A stretch of DNA of 52,505 nucleotides from DATADD01 sp046262355 (GTDB lineage Bacteria > Actinomycetota > CADDZG01 > WHSQ01). A program made the translations under genes and the position numbers. How positions within the stretch are numbered: position 1 is the stretch's first letter; every line of letters begins with the position of its first letter. Where the stretch lies: NCBI GenBank assembly GCA_046262355.1, contig JBHEMX010000010.1, positions 1 to 52,505 of the forward strand, given 5' to 3'. Below the pieces are notes generated by a model that saw nothing but the letters and a program-made list of their open reading frames with translations, ran no database searches and was not told where the DNA came from. Of this stretch, positions 16,114 through 24,689 are shown in pieces.

Positions 16114-16123
16114 CTCCGCGGGC

Positions 16124-16810
16124 TCAGCGGTCGTCTTCCTCCGGCGGGAGCAGATCGGGCCTGCGGGCGCGCGTGATCCGGCGGGCCTCCGTCTCTCGCC
16201 ACCGTTCCACGGCTCCGTGGTCGCCCGAGAGCAGGACCTCGGGGACCCGCCAGCCCCGGAACTCCGCCGGCCTCGTGTAATGCGGATGCTCGAGCAAGCC
16301 CGCGGCGTGAGACTCGGTTCCCAAGGAGCCCGCGTTCCCCAGCGCGCCGGGCAGCAGTCGAGCCACCGCCTCCACGACCACCAGCGCCGCCAGCTCCCCT
16401 CCGCCCAACACGTAGTCGCCTATCGAGATCTCCTCGTCCACGAGGTGCTCGGTGACGCGTTGGTCGACGCCCTCGTAGCGGCCGCAGACCAGCACCAGGT
16501 GGTCGAGCTGCGCGAGCCGCTCCACGCGGCCGTGGTACAGCCTCGCGCCGCGCGGCGAGAGCAACGCCACGTGGGTCGGGGGCGTCGCCACGGCCTCGAC
16601 CGCGGCGAAGACGGGCTCGGGGCGCAGCACCATCCCGGCGCCGCCCCCGTAGGGCTCGTCGTCGACCGAGCGATGCCTGCCGAGCCCGTGCCGGCGCAGG
16701 TCGTGGACGCGCACGGTGAGGATCCCCTGCGACACCGCCCGGCCGAGCACGCTCGTGCGCAGCGGCGCCTCGAACAGCTCCGGGAACAACGAGATCACGT
16801 CTACGAGCAC
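16124..16810 (-). CDS. trmD: tRNA (guanine-37-N1)-methyltransferase
   Basis: Methylates G37 of tRNAs reading CNN codons, which prevents frameshifting. The 228-residue knotted methyltransferase shows VISLFPELFEAPL, DDEPYGGGAGMVLRPEPV, LVCGRYEGVDQRV and EISIGDYVLGGGELAALVVV, the AdoMet and knot motifs. The start is GTG 16810, 4 bp after the rimM stop. In most bacteria rplS follows trmD; here uvrC does. Confidence 0.96.
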   Translation of the reverse strand: MLVDVISLFPELFEAPLRTSVLGRAVSQGILTVRVHDLRRHGLGRHRSVDDEPYGGGAGMVLRPEPVFAAVEAVATPPTHVALLSPRGARLYHGRVERLAQLDHLVLVCGRYEGVDQRVTEHLVDEEISIGDYVLGGGELAALVVVEAVARLLPGALGNAGSLGTESHAAGLLEHPHYTRPAEFRGWRVPEVLLSGDHGAVERWRETEARRITRARRPDLLPPEEDDR

Positions 16811-16814
16811 CGGA

Positions 16815-17318
16815 TCAGTCGAGCAGCCCGGCCGGGGGGTCGATGCGCACCCTTCGTGCCTGCACCTCGACGGCGCGCACGATCTCCGCCACCACGGGCA
16901 CGAGGCGCTCGCCGCCCTCGGTGGCCACGGCCAAAAGGTCCTGTGCGGCTCCGGGCACCACTCTCGTCACGCGGCCCAGCACGCGCCCCGCTGGGTCCAC
17001 CACCTCGCAGCCGACGATCTCGTGCTCCCAGTACTCGTCTTCGTCGAGCTCTCGGACATGGTCGCCGGCGACGTAGAGCGCCCCGCGCAGGCCCTCCGCG
17101 TCGGTGCGCGTGTCGATGCCCTCGAACTTCACGAGCAGACGGTCGCGATGACGACGGGAGCGCTCGACCAGCAGCTCGCCGGCGCCGTCGTGCACCAGTA
17201 GCGACCCCGGATCGAAGCGACGAGGGTCGTCTGAGATGGGCAGCACCTGGACCTCCCCGGCGATCCCGTGGGGCCTGCCGACCTGCCCGGCCAGCAGCAT
17301 GCCGGGAGGGTGCGACAC
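16815..17318 (-). CDS. rimM: Ribosome maturation factor RimM
   Basis: Assists assembly of the 30S head domain and binds ribosomal protein S19. The 167-residue protein has the N-terminal barrel (LAGQVGRPHGIAGEVQVLPI) and the C-terminal PRC barrel (DEYWEHEIVGCEVVDPAGRV). It could start at the Met in MLLAGQVG a few residues on. It lies in the standard rpsP-khpA-rimM-trmD order. Confidence 0.95.
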   Translation of the reverse strand: MSHPPGMLLAGQVGRPHGIAGEVQVLPISDDPRRFDPGSLLVHDGAGELLVERSRRHRDRLLVKFEGIDTRTDAEGLRGALYVAGDHVRELDEDEYWEHEIVGCEVVDPAGRVLGRVTRVVPGAAQDLLAVATEGGERLVPVVAEIVRAVEVQARRVRIDPPAGLLD

Positions 17319-17339
17319 CCTAGAGCTGGGCCGGGCGGG

Positions 17340-17579
17340 TCACTGATCCACGACCTCGACCATGACCGGCCGGTCGTCGCGCTGGCCGGCCGCCTTGGCG
17401 AGGGCTCGCAGCGAGCGGATGATGCGACCGCGCTTGCCGATGATCTTGCCGATGTCGTCGGGGTGGACCGAGATCTCGAGGACGAGAGCGTTGTCCTCGC
17501 CCTCGATCTCGAGCACGCTCAGCTCCTCGGGATGATCCACCAGCCACGGCGCGACGTACTCGACGAGCGCCCGGCTCAA
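17340..17579 (-). CDS. khpA: KH-domain RNA-binding protein KhpA
   Basis: 79 residues with one KH domain. The GxxG loop is in IGKIIGKRGRIIRSLRALAK, and the strand MVEVVD ends the fold. KhpA pairs with KhpB in other bacteria to bind many RNAs and influence cell division. The start is TTG 17579, directly against the rpsP stop codon, so translation is coupled. Confidence 0.93.
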   Translation of the reverse strand: MSRALVEYVAPWLVDHPEELSVLEIEGEDNALVLEISVHPDDIGKIIGKRGRIIRSLRALAKAAGQRDDRPVMVEVVDQ

Positions 17580-18017
17580 CTAATGGTCTCCGTCGGGTGA
17601 CGTTCGCCTCTCGGCCTCATCGACGTCGGCGTCCGGAGCCGCCGCGGCCTGGTCCGCCGCCTCGGGCAGGTCGGCCGGCTGGTCGTCGGAGGCCGCCCCG
17701 ACGGACGCAGCCGGGGTCGCTCGGCGCTGCGGGCGTGCGGCCGGTGTCTCCTGGGGCGGCGCCTCGCCGGTGAACATCGCCCACGCACCGCTGATCCGCA
17801 GCAGCTTCTGCACGGGGGGGCTCGGCTGTGCGCCGCGCTGCAGCCAGAAGAGCGCGCGCTCGTTGTCGATCGCGATGCCCGACGGCTCCCGGCGCGGCTG
17901 ATAGCTGCCGATCGATTCGATGTTGCGGCCGTCGCGCGGGCTGCGAGAGTCGGCGACCACGACGCGGTACGAGGGCTGCTTACGCTTGCCGACGCGCTTC
18001 AACCTGATCTTGACCAT
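17580..18017 (-). CDS. rpsP: 30S ribosomal protein S16 with a long acidic tail
   Basis: The first 80 or so residues are standard S16: VKIRLKRVGKRKQPSYRVVV, the SPRDGRNIESIGSYQP loop and the WLQRGAQPSPPVQKLL helix. About 60 further residues rich in Ala, Pro, Asp and Glu follow and look disordered. Such tails occur in actinobacterial S16, but this one is long. The start ATG 18017 opens the rpsP-khpA-rimM-trmD group, 91 bp after ffh. Confidence 0.95.
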   Translation of the reverse strand: MVKIRLKRVGKRKQPSYRVVVADSRSPRDGRNIESIGSYQPRREPSGIAIDNERALFWLQRGAQPSPPVQKLLRISGAWAMFTGEAPPQETPAARPQRRATPAASVGAASDDQPADLPEAADQAAAAPDADVDEAERRTSPDGDH

Positions 18018-18108
18018 CGTTCTCCTCTAGGGATTCCATCGGGGTTCCGCGCGGCCCGCAGGGGCCCGCTGCACCGGCGCGGACGCCCCAGTCTAGCAGC
18101 CGCACGTC

Positions 18109-19458
18109 TCACAGGCCCATCCCCGGCGGCAGCTTGAGCCCGCCGGGCAGCTTGGCGCGCTTGCCGGCGCTGGGCCCGGACATCATCTTCACCAGCTTGC
18201 GAACCTCGTGGAACTGCTTGACGAGCTTGTTGATGTCCTGAACGGTCGTCCCCGAACCGCTCGCGATCCGGCGCCGACGGCTCCCGTTGATGACCGCCGG
18301 ATCGTTGCGCTCCTGCATCGTCATCGAGCGGATCATGGCCTCGACGCGCGGGAGTTGCTCGTCCATCTGCGCATCGCCGATCGGGAGCTTCGACATCCCC
18401 GGCATCATCCCGAGCACCTGCGAGAGCGGCCCCATCTTCTTGAGCGCCTGGAGCTGATCGAGGAAGTCGTCGAGGGTGAACTCCGCCCTGCGGAGCTTGT
18501 CCTCCATCTTCTTGGTCTCGGCCTCGTCGAAGGCCTGCTCGGCCTTCTCGATGAGCGTGAGGACGTCGCCCATGCCGAGGATGCGAGAGGCCATCCGGTC
18601 CGGATGGAAGGGCTCGAGGTCGCCGAGCTTCTCGCCCACCCCGGCGAACTTGATGGGGCGTCCCGTCACGTATGCCATCGATAGAGCCGCGCCGCCGCGC
18701 GCGTCGCCGTCGAGCTTGGCCAAGACGACGCCGGTCACCTCCACCTCCTGCAGGAACGACTCGGCGACGTTGACCGCGTCCTGTCCCGTCATCGCGTCGC
18801 ACACCAAGAGCGTCTCGGTGGGAGACACCGCCTTGGACACGTCGGCGAGCTCGGCCATGAGCTCCGTGTCGACGTGCATGCGGCCTGCGGTGTCGACGAT
18901 GAGGTCTGTGAAGCCCTCGTCGCGCGCGTGCGCCAGCGCGCGCTCGGCGACGACGACGGGCTCCTGCGTCGCGAGCTCCGTATGGACCGGGACGCCAACC
19001 TGCTCGCCCAGGATCTGCAGCTGGCGGATCGCCGCGGGGCGCCTCAGGTCGCACGCCGCGAGCAGTGGCTTGCGGCCCTCCCCTTTGAGCAGGCGCGCCA
19101 GCTTCGCCGCGGCGGTCGTCTTGCCCGAGCCCTGGAGCCCGGCCATCAACAGCACGCGCGGCGGTCGCGGCGAGGGCTCGAGCCCGGCGGCCTCCTCGCC
19201 GAGGACGTCGATCAGCGCGGCGTGCACGAGCTTGATGACCTGCTGCGCGGGTGTGAGGCTCTTGTGGATCTCCGCGCCCGCGGCGCGCCGGCGCACGTCG
19301 GCGACGAAGGACTTCACGACCTTCAGGGACACGTCGGCCTCGAGCAGCGCGAGCCGGATCTCGCGCAGGACCTCGTCGACCTGCTTCTCGTTCAGCCGCC
19401 CGCGCGAGCGCAAGCGGGTGAAGATGTCGTCGAGGCGGCCGCTCAGCGTGTCGAACAT
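18109..19458 (-). CDS. ffh: Signal recognition particle protein Ffh (SRP54)
   Basis: The GTPase that binds 4.5S RNA and signal peptides for co-translational membrane targeting. The 449-residue protein has the N-domain helices, the P-loop GLQGSGKTT (107-115), CDLRRPAAIRQL, DTAGRMHVD, the LAKLDGDARGG motif and a Met-rich M domain from about residue 330, with GSGTTVQDINKLVKQFHEVR contacting RNA. A short Gly/Leu tail ends the protein. Its receptor FtsY is encoded just upstream, separated by one reductase-like gene. Confidence 0.97.
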   Translation of the reverse strand: MFDTLSGRLDDIFTRLRSRGRLNEKQVDEVLREIRLALLEADVSLKVVKSFVADVRRRAAGAEIHKSLTPAQQVIKLVHAALIDVLGEEAAGLEPSPRPPRVLLMAGLQGSGKTTAAAKLARLLKGEGRKPLLAACDLRRPAAIRQLQILGEQVGVPVHTELATQEPVVVAERALAHARDEGFTDLIVDTAGRMHVDTELMAELADVSKAVSPTETLLVCDAMTGQDAVNVAESFLQEVEVTGVVLAKLDGDARGGAALSMAYVTGRPIKFAGVGEKLGDLEPFHPDRMASRILGMGDVLTLIEKAEQAFDEAETKKMEDKLRRAEFTLDDFLDQLQALKKMGPLSQVLGMMPGMSKLPIGDAQMDEQLPRVEAMIRSMTMQERNDPAVINGSRRRRIASGSGTTVQDINKLVKQFHEVRKLVKMMSGPSAGKRAKLPGGLKLPPGMGL

Positions 19459-19462
19459 GCCT

Positions 19463-20365
19463 CTAGCGTACGAGGTAGCGCGACAGTCCCGTGCGAAGGT
19501 CGACGGGGTGCACGTCGAGCACGCGCTCGAGCTCGCGCGTGTCCACGAGGCCGTCCTGCACCGCGAACTCGATCCCCTGTGGCGTCATCGGTGGGTTCGG
19601 AAGCAGCCTCAGCGGAGCGGTGCCGAGCTTGGCCAGAGCCGTCGGAACCGGGACGACGAGCCTCCTTCGCCGGAGGACCTCGAGCATCGTGTGGATGATC
19701 TCGTTCATCGTCATGACTTCGGGGCCGCCGATCTCGAAGGTTCGCCTCCACGCGCCGCCCTCGAAGATGCGGGCGACGGCGACGGCGATGTCGCCCGAGT
19801 ACACCGGCTGCACCCGCTGGGCCCGCACCCCAAGTTGAGGCACCACCGGTGAGAAGCGCGCGATCGCGGCGAACCGATTGAGCGCTCGATCCTCGGGGCC
19901 GTAGGCCCACGAGGGCCGCAGGATCGACCACTCGAGACCGCTCTCCTTCAGGGAGGTCTCGGCGCGCCCCTTGGCCCGATACCAGGACCTGTCGCTCCCG
20001 GGATCGGCGTTCGCTCCACTCAGGTAGAAGAAGCGCGTCACTCCGGCTCGCAGCGCCTCGGCGAGCAGGTTCTCCGTGCCGCCGCGGTCGTAGCGGTCGT
20101 AGGTGAGCCCGCGCCGCGGGACCTCGACGGGATGGTTGGGGAACTGCACCGCCTGCACGACCGCATCGGCACCCGCGAGGGTCCCCAGCAGCGACGAGGC
20201 CTCGGTGACGTCGGCGCGCGCCGCGTTCGCCCCGGCGAGCTCGGGGATCGTAGAGACCCTCGACGGAGCGCGTCCCAGTACCGTCACCGAATGGCCCGAG
20301 TCGAGGAGAGCGCGCGCGATGTGACGGCCGAGGAACCCCGTCCCCCCTGCGACGGCGATCTTCAA
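19463..20365 (-). CDS. NAD(P)-binding atypical SDR, NDUFA9-like (300 aa)
   Basis: Rossmann-fold protein of the atypical short-chain dehydrogenase/epimerase group. The dinucleotide motif GGTGFLGRHIARALLDSGH is at residues 7-25. A Tyr-Asp-Arg stretch, FFYLSGANADPGSDRSWYRA with the Tyr-x-x-x-Lys-like position, LEWSILRPSWAYGPEDRALN and the VYSGDIAVAVARI segment match complex-I NDUFA9-like and NmrA-like members. The substrate is unknown. The start is TTG 20365, overlapping the ftsY stop (TTGA). It lies only 4 bp before ffh, so an unrelated enzyme is embedded between two SRP-pathway genes. Confidence 0.85.
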   Translation of the reverse strand: MKIAVAGGTGFLGRHIARALLDSGHSVTVLGRAPSRVSTIPELAGANAARADVTEASSLLGTLAGADAVVQAVQFPNHPVEVPRRGLTYDRYDRGGTENLLAEALRAGVTRFFYLSGANADPGSDRSWYRAKGRAETSLKESGLEWSILRPSWAYGPEDRALNRFAAIARFSPVVPQLGVRAQRVQPVYSGDIAVAVARIFEGGAWRRTFEIGGPEVMTMNEIIHTMLEVLRRRRLVVPVPTALAKLGTAPLRLLPNPPMTPQGIEFAVQDGLVDTRELERVLDVHPVDLRTGLSRYLVR

Positions 20366-21486
20366 GCCAGCAGCGCGTCGACGTAGGTCTTGGGGTCGAA
20401 CGGCTCGACGTCCTCGAGCCTCTCCCCCACGCCGATCAGCTTGATCGGGATCCCCAGCGTGTCCTCGATCGCAAGCGCGATGCCGCCCTTCGCCGTGCCG
20501 TCGAGCTTCGTGAGCACGATGCCGGTTACCCCCAACGCGCCGGCGAACTGCTGCGCCTGAACGAGCCCGTTCTGGCCCGCGTTGGCGTCGAGGACGAGCA
20601 GGACCTCGTGAACCCGGCCTTCCTTCTCGATGACACGCCGGACCTTGGCGAGCTCGTCCATGAGAGGCGTCTTCGTGTGGAGCCTGCCGGCGGTGTCGAC
20701 GATGAGGACGTCGATGCCCTTGGCCCGGGCGTGCTTGAAGGCGTCGAAGGCTACCGCGCCGGGATCTGCGCCGGGCTGGTGTTTGACGAGCTCGGCGCCG
20801 GTGCGCTCGGCCCAGATCCCGAGCTGCTCGTCGGCGGCCGCCCGGAACGTGTCTGCGGCCGCAAGCGCAACGTTCCGCCCGTGCATGCGCAGATCTGAGG
20901 CCAGCTTGCCGATCGTCGTCGTCTTGCCGGTTCCGTTGACGCCGACCACGAGCCACACGGTGACTCCTTCGTTGCCGAACCGCAGCGCCCGGTCGGTCCC
21001 GGCGTCGAACATCGACACGAGCTCGTCGGCGAGCAGCGAGCGGATCCCCGTTGCGTCGGTGACCTTGCGTGTGCGCGCCTCGCTCTGGAGGTCCGCGACG
21101 ATCTTCGTGGCAGTCCCCACGCCTACGTCCGCCTGGATCAGCGCCGCCTCGACGTCCTCCCACGTGTCCTCGTCCGGCGCGCCGCTCAAGGCGTCGGCGA
21201 GCCTGTCGGCGAGGAACCGCCGGCTCTTGGCCAGCCTCGCGCGCAGGCTCGGCCGGACCTCCTCGGCCGCAGGCTCCTCGACGGCAACCGGGGGAGGCAC
21301 GGCCTCCGCCACCGCGGCGCGCTCCCCGGCCCCGGCGTCGTGGACCCTCTCGAGCGCCGCCACGTCGGCCGTGGAGGAGGGACCTCGGCCGTCGGTCGGC
21401 CGGCGGCGCGTCGCGACCACCAGCCCGGTGGCGAGCAGCAGGACGAAACCGACGACGAGCAGCGGCACGACGAGGTCTTCGAGCAT
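20362..21486 (-). CDS. ftsY: Signal recognition particle receptor FtsY
   Basis: Membrane-associated GTPase that docks the SRP-ribosome complex. Residues 4-26 are a transmembrane helix, as in other actinobacterial FtsY. They are followed by an acidic Ala/Pro/Glu-rich linker (30-80) and the NG domain with P-loop GVNGTGKTT (182-190), DTFRAAADEQL, VDTAGRLHTK, TKLDGTAKGG and the final GVGERLEDVEPFDPKTYVDA. It lies 37 bp downstream of smc and is coupled to the next gene. Confidence 0.96.
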   Translation of the reverse strand: MLEDLVVPLLVVGFVLLLATGLVVATRRRPTDGRGPSSTADVAALERVHDAGAGERAAVAEAVPPPVAVEEPAAEEVRPSLRARLAKSRRFLADRLADALSGAPDEDTWEDVEAALIQADVGVGTATKIVADLQSEARTRKVTDATGIRSLLADELVSMFDAGTDRALRFGNEGVTVWLVVGVNGTGKTTTIGKLASDLRMHGRNVALAAADTFRAAADEQLGIWAERTGAELVKHQPGADPGAVAFDAFKHARAKGIDVLIVDTAGRLHTKTPLMDELAKVRRVIEKEGRVHEVLLVLDANAGQNGLVQAQQFAGALGVTGIVLTKLDGTAKGGIALAIEDTLGIPIKLIGVGERLEDVEPFDPKTYVDALLA

Positions 21487-21523
21487 CAGCAGAGGCTAAC
21501 GCGCGTCGGGGACGCGGCGGCCG

Positions 21524-24500
21524 TCACACCGTGGCGTCGTCCATCCGCTGGGCGACCACGCGCGACACGCCCTCCCTCGCCATGGTGATGCCGTAGAGGA
21601 CATCGGCCGTCTCCATCGTGCGTTTCTGGTGGGTCACGACCATCACCTGCGCGCGCTCCTCGAGCTCCCGCACGAGCCCCAGGAAACGCTGCAGGTTGAC
21701 GTCGTCGAGCGCGGCCTCGACCTCGTCCAGGAGGTAGAACGGCGAGGGCAGCGCGCGGAAGATCGAGAAGAGGAACACCAGCGCGACGAGCGAGCGCTCC
21801 CCGCCCGACAGGAGGGACAGCTTCTTGACGTTCTTGCCCGGCGGCCGCGCCTCGATCTCGATTCCACTTGCGAGCAGGTCGTGGGCGTCGGTCAACGTGA
21901 GCCGACCGTGCCCGCCAGGGAAGATGCGGTCGAACACCTGCTCGAACTCCTCTGCGACCGCCTCGAAAGCGGTCTCGAAGACCTCCACGATCGTCGCGTC
22001 GACCTCGCCCACTATCTTGAGCAGATCCCGCCGGGACGACCTCAGGTCCTCGGTCTGCTCGACGAGGAAGCGCTCGCGCTCCGAGGCCTCCTCGTACTCC
22101 TGAGCGGCCCTCGGATTGACCGGCCCCAGGCGCCGGACCTCACGCTCGAGCAGTTCGACCCGCGCCCGCGCGGGGCTCTCCTCGTCGGGCGCCAGGGGCG
22201 CGCGCGCGAGCAGGTCCGCGTGCGAGAGCCCCCACTCCTCCATGGCGCGCTCCCCCAGAGCGTCCCCGCGCGCGCGGACCTCGGCGCGCCGCACCTCCAT
22301 CTTGTTGCGGCGGTCGATCAGCGCATCGATGCTGCCGGTGAGCTCCCGCTCGCGTCGCCTCAGGCTCGCAAGTTGGTCCTCGGCGGCCCTCGCCCGGGAG
22401 CGCGCCGCGCGCGTCCCCGCCTCCGCGTCCTCGGCCCATCGACGCCCCCACCCGGCCGCGGCGCGCGCGATCTCCGCGACGTGCTCGGCCCGCCGCCGAG
22501 CCTCTCCCAGCGACTCCCTCAGCTCCGCGATGCCGGCGAGACCCTCCTGTGCATCGGCGATGCCGGCCTCGGCCTCCTCGAGCCTCAGTTGTGCCGCCAG
22601 GGCGCGCTCCTCCGCGCGGTTCCTCTGCACGTCGATCTCGCTCGCCGAGCGCTGGGCCCCATCGGCCTCTGAGCGCGCACGCGCCAACGCACGCTCCGCC
22701 TCCGCGCGCGCCGCATCTGCGTCCTCAGCCGCGGCGCGCCGTGCGGGCAGCTCGACCCGCTCCGCCGCCGCCGCTCTCTCGGCCACGGCCAGGGCGTCCT
22801 GGGCGCGCGCGAGCTCGTCGTCGAGCGCCGCCAGCTCTATGCCGCGCGTCTCGTGACGCCGCCGGGAGCTCGCCAGCCTCTCCGCGGCACCGGAGAGGAG
22901 CGCGTCGAGACGCCTGAGCTCGTCGTCGTCGCGCGCCACGTCCTGCCATCTCGCCTCCACCGCCACCTCGGCCTCGGCCACGATGCGAGCCGCGTCGGCC
23001 TCGCTCGCCGACGCGAGCCGGCTCCGCTCGGTGGCGTCGTCGATGAGCGGGACCACCCGAAGCGCGGCCGCGGGGATGTCCTCGAGCAGACCGTGGACCT
23101 GGTTCAGGGCCTCGAGACGCGCCTGCGCCGCGGCCTGCTCGGACCGGGATGCGCCGAGGCGCTCCCTCAGGGCCTCGGCTCGCTCCCGGGCCTCCTCGAG
23201 GACCGCCTCGCTGCCCGCCGCAGCCTCCGTGGCGCCGTCCATCCGAGTCTCGAGCGCAACGACCTCGGCTTCGCACGCCGCGGCCGCCGCGGCGTCGTCG
23301 GTCAGCTCCTGCCGTCCCACCTCGCGCCGCTCGACGATCGCCTTGATGCGCGCCTCCACGGACCCGATCGAGGCGCGCCCCGCCGCCTCCACACCCTCCG
23401 CCCGTACGAGCGCCTGAGCGGCTTCGATCTCGCGCGCCCGCGCCGCGGCCAGCTCCGCCTCGGCCGCCTCCACGGTTGCCTTGAGGGCGTCGAGCCGCCC
23501 CCCCGCATGCTCTGCCCGGCGCGCCGCTTCGCCCGCGCTCGCCGCGAGCGCGACCGTGTCCTTCGCGAAGCGCTCCTGTTCGGCCTCGAGCAGTCTGATC
23601 CGCTCCCGGTAGCCCTCCTCGGTCTCGGCCGCGAGGCGTGCGGTGACCCGCTCGACGCGTTCGTCCGCAAGGCGCGCGAGGCTGCCCAGCCTGTCGGTCG
23701 CCCGGCCGAGGCCGTGCAGCGTCTGCCGCGCTCGCTCCGCCGCCGCGGCGCTCGCCTCCCGCTCCTCGCCGGCGCTCCCGAGCAGCGCCCTGACGTGAGC
23801 GAGCTCGTCGGTGAGCAAGGCCTCGCGTCGGCGGTCCTGCTTGAGCTCCAGCTCGCTCTGCTCGAGCGCCAGCCGCTGGATCTCCGTGGCTGCGAGACGC
23901 TGCCTCAGGTCGCGCTGCTCGCCCATGAGCTCGGAGTGCACCCGGGCCGCCGAAGCCTGCCGCTTGAGCGGTCGCACCGAGCGACGCAGCTCCGCGAGGA
24001 CGTCGCCCACGCGGGCGAGGTTGTCGTCGACGCGCTCGAGCTTGCGTAGGGCGCGGTCCTTGCGCCGGCGGTACTTGCCGATCTGGGCCGCCTCTTCGAT
24101 GAACGAGCGGCGGTCCTCGGGCCGGGCCTGCAGCACCGCATCGAGCTGGCCCTGCCCGACGAGGGCGTGCAGGCTGCGCCCGATGCCGGTGTCCGAGAGC
24201 AGCTCGGTGACGTCGAGCAGCCTGCACGGCGCCCCGTTGATGCGGTACTCCGACGCTCCCCCGCGGTCGGCCGAGCGACTGATCCTGACCTCGCCGAGAT
24301 CGAGCGGGAGCACGCCCGAGGAGTTGTCGAGGGTGAGCTCGACCTCCGCGATCCCGAGCCTCGGGCGGCGCTCGGAGCCGGCGAAGATGACGTCTTCCAT
24401 GGACGCTCCGCGCATGCTCGAGGGCGCCTGCGAGCCGAGCACCCACTGCAGCGCGTCGGCGATGTTGGACTTGCCCGAGCCGTTGGGGCCGACGATCACG

Positions 24501-24580
24501 TTCACGCCCGGCTCGAACTCGAGCACCGTCGGATCGGCGAACGACTTGAAGCCTGTGAGGCGCAGGGCTCTCACGAACAT
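21524..24580 (-). CDS. smc: Chromosome segregation ATPase SMC, apparently without a hinge domain (1018 aa)
   Basis: The ABC-type head halves are clear. N-terminal: Walker A GPNGSGKSN at 31-39, then MRGASMEDVIFAGSERRPRL and the GIGRSLHALVGQGQLDAVL segment. C-terminal: signature LSGGERSLVALVFLF from residue 924 and Walker B FYLLDEVEAALDD at 948-960. Residues about 170-490 and 545-820 are Ala/Glu/Arg-rich coiled coil. Only about 50 residues (LNQVHGLLEDIPAAALRVVP and what follows, 492-545) lie between the arms, with none of the usual hinge motifs. The family is normally about 1150-1200 residues with a 150-170 residue hinge, and the shortfall matches that domain. The frame is uninterrupted. The gene stands in the conserved place between mutM/acyP and ftsY. 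Confidence 0.93.
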   Translation of the reverse strand: MFVRALRLTGFKSFADPTVLEFEPGVNVIVGPNGSGKSNIADALQWVLGSQAPSSMRGASMEDVIFAGSERRPRLGIAEVELTLDNSSGVLPLDLGEVRISRSADRGGASEYRINGAPCRLLDVTELLSDTGIGRSLHALVGQGQLDAVLQARPEDRRSFIEEAAQIGKYRRRKDRALRKLERVDDNLARVGDVLAELRRSVRPLKRQASAARVHSELMGEQRDLRQRLAATEIQRLALEQSELELKQDRRREALLTDELAHVRALLGSAGEEREASAAAAERARQTLHGLGRATDRLGSLARLADERVERVTARLAAETEEGYRERIRLLEAEQERFAKDTVALAASAGEAARRAEHAGGRLDALKATVEAAEAELAAARAREIEAAQALVRAEGVEAAGRASIGSVEARIKAIVERREVGRQELTDDAAAAAACEAEVVALETRMDGATEAAAGSEAVLEEARERAEALRERLGASRSEQAAAQARLEALNQVHGLLEDIPAAALRVVPLIDDATERSRLASASEADAARIVAEAEVAVEARWQDVARDDDELRRLDALLSGAAERLASSRRRHETRGIELAALDDELARAQDALAVAERAAAAERVELPARRAAAEDADAARAEAERALARARSEADGAQRSASEIDVQRNRAEERALAAQLRLEEAEAGIADAQEGLAGIAELRESLGEARRRAEHVAEIARAAAGWGRRWAEDAEAGTRAARSRARAAEDQLASLRRRERELTGSIDALIDRRNKMEVRRAEVRARGDALGERAMEEWGLSHADLLARAPLAPDEESPARARVELLEREVRRLGPVNPRAAQEYEEASERERFLVEQTEDLRSSRRDLLKIVGEVDATIVEVFETAFEAVAEEFEQVFDRIFPGGHGRLTLTDAHDLLASGIEIEARPPGKNVKKLSLLSGGERSLVALVFLFSIFRALPSPFYLLDEVEAALDDVNLQRFLGLVRELEERAQVMVVTHQKRTMETADVLYGITMAREGVSRVVAQRMDDATV

Positions 24581-24689
24581 GCGGTCAACCTAGCAGCGGC
24601 CGCGGCCTCCGCGACGGCAATGCCCGGCGTCGACCGCGCCGTGGGATCGTCCGGGACAACTCACGGCGCGCCCGAGCACACCCCCTGAG

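Noticed and set aside
14641..16176. Plus-strand open frame of 511 codons
   Set aside because: Antisense to uvrC; a product of codon bias.
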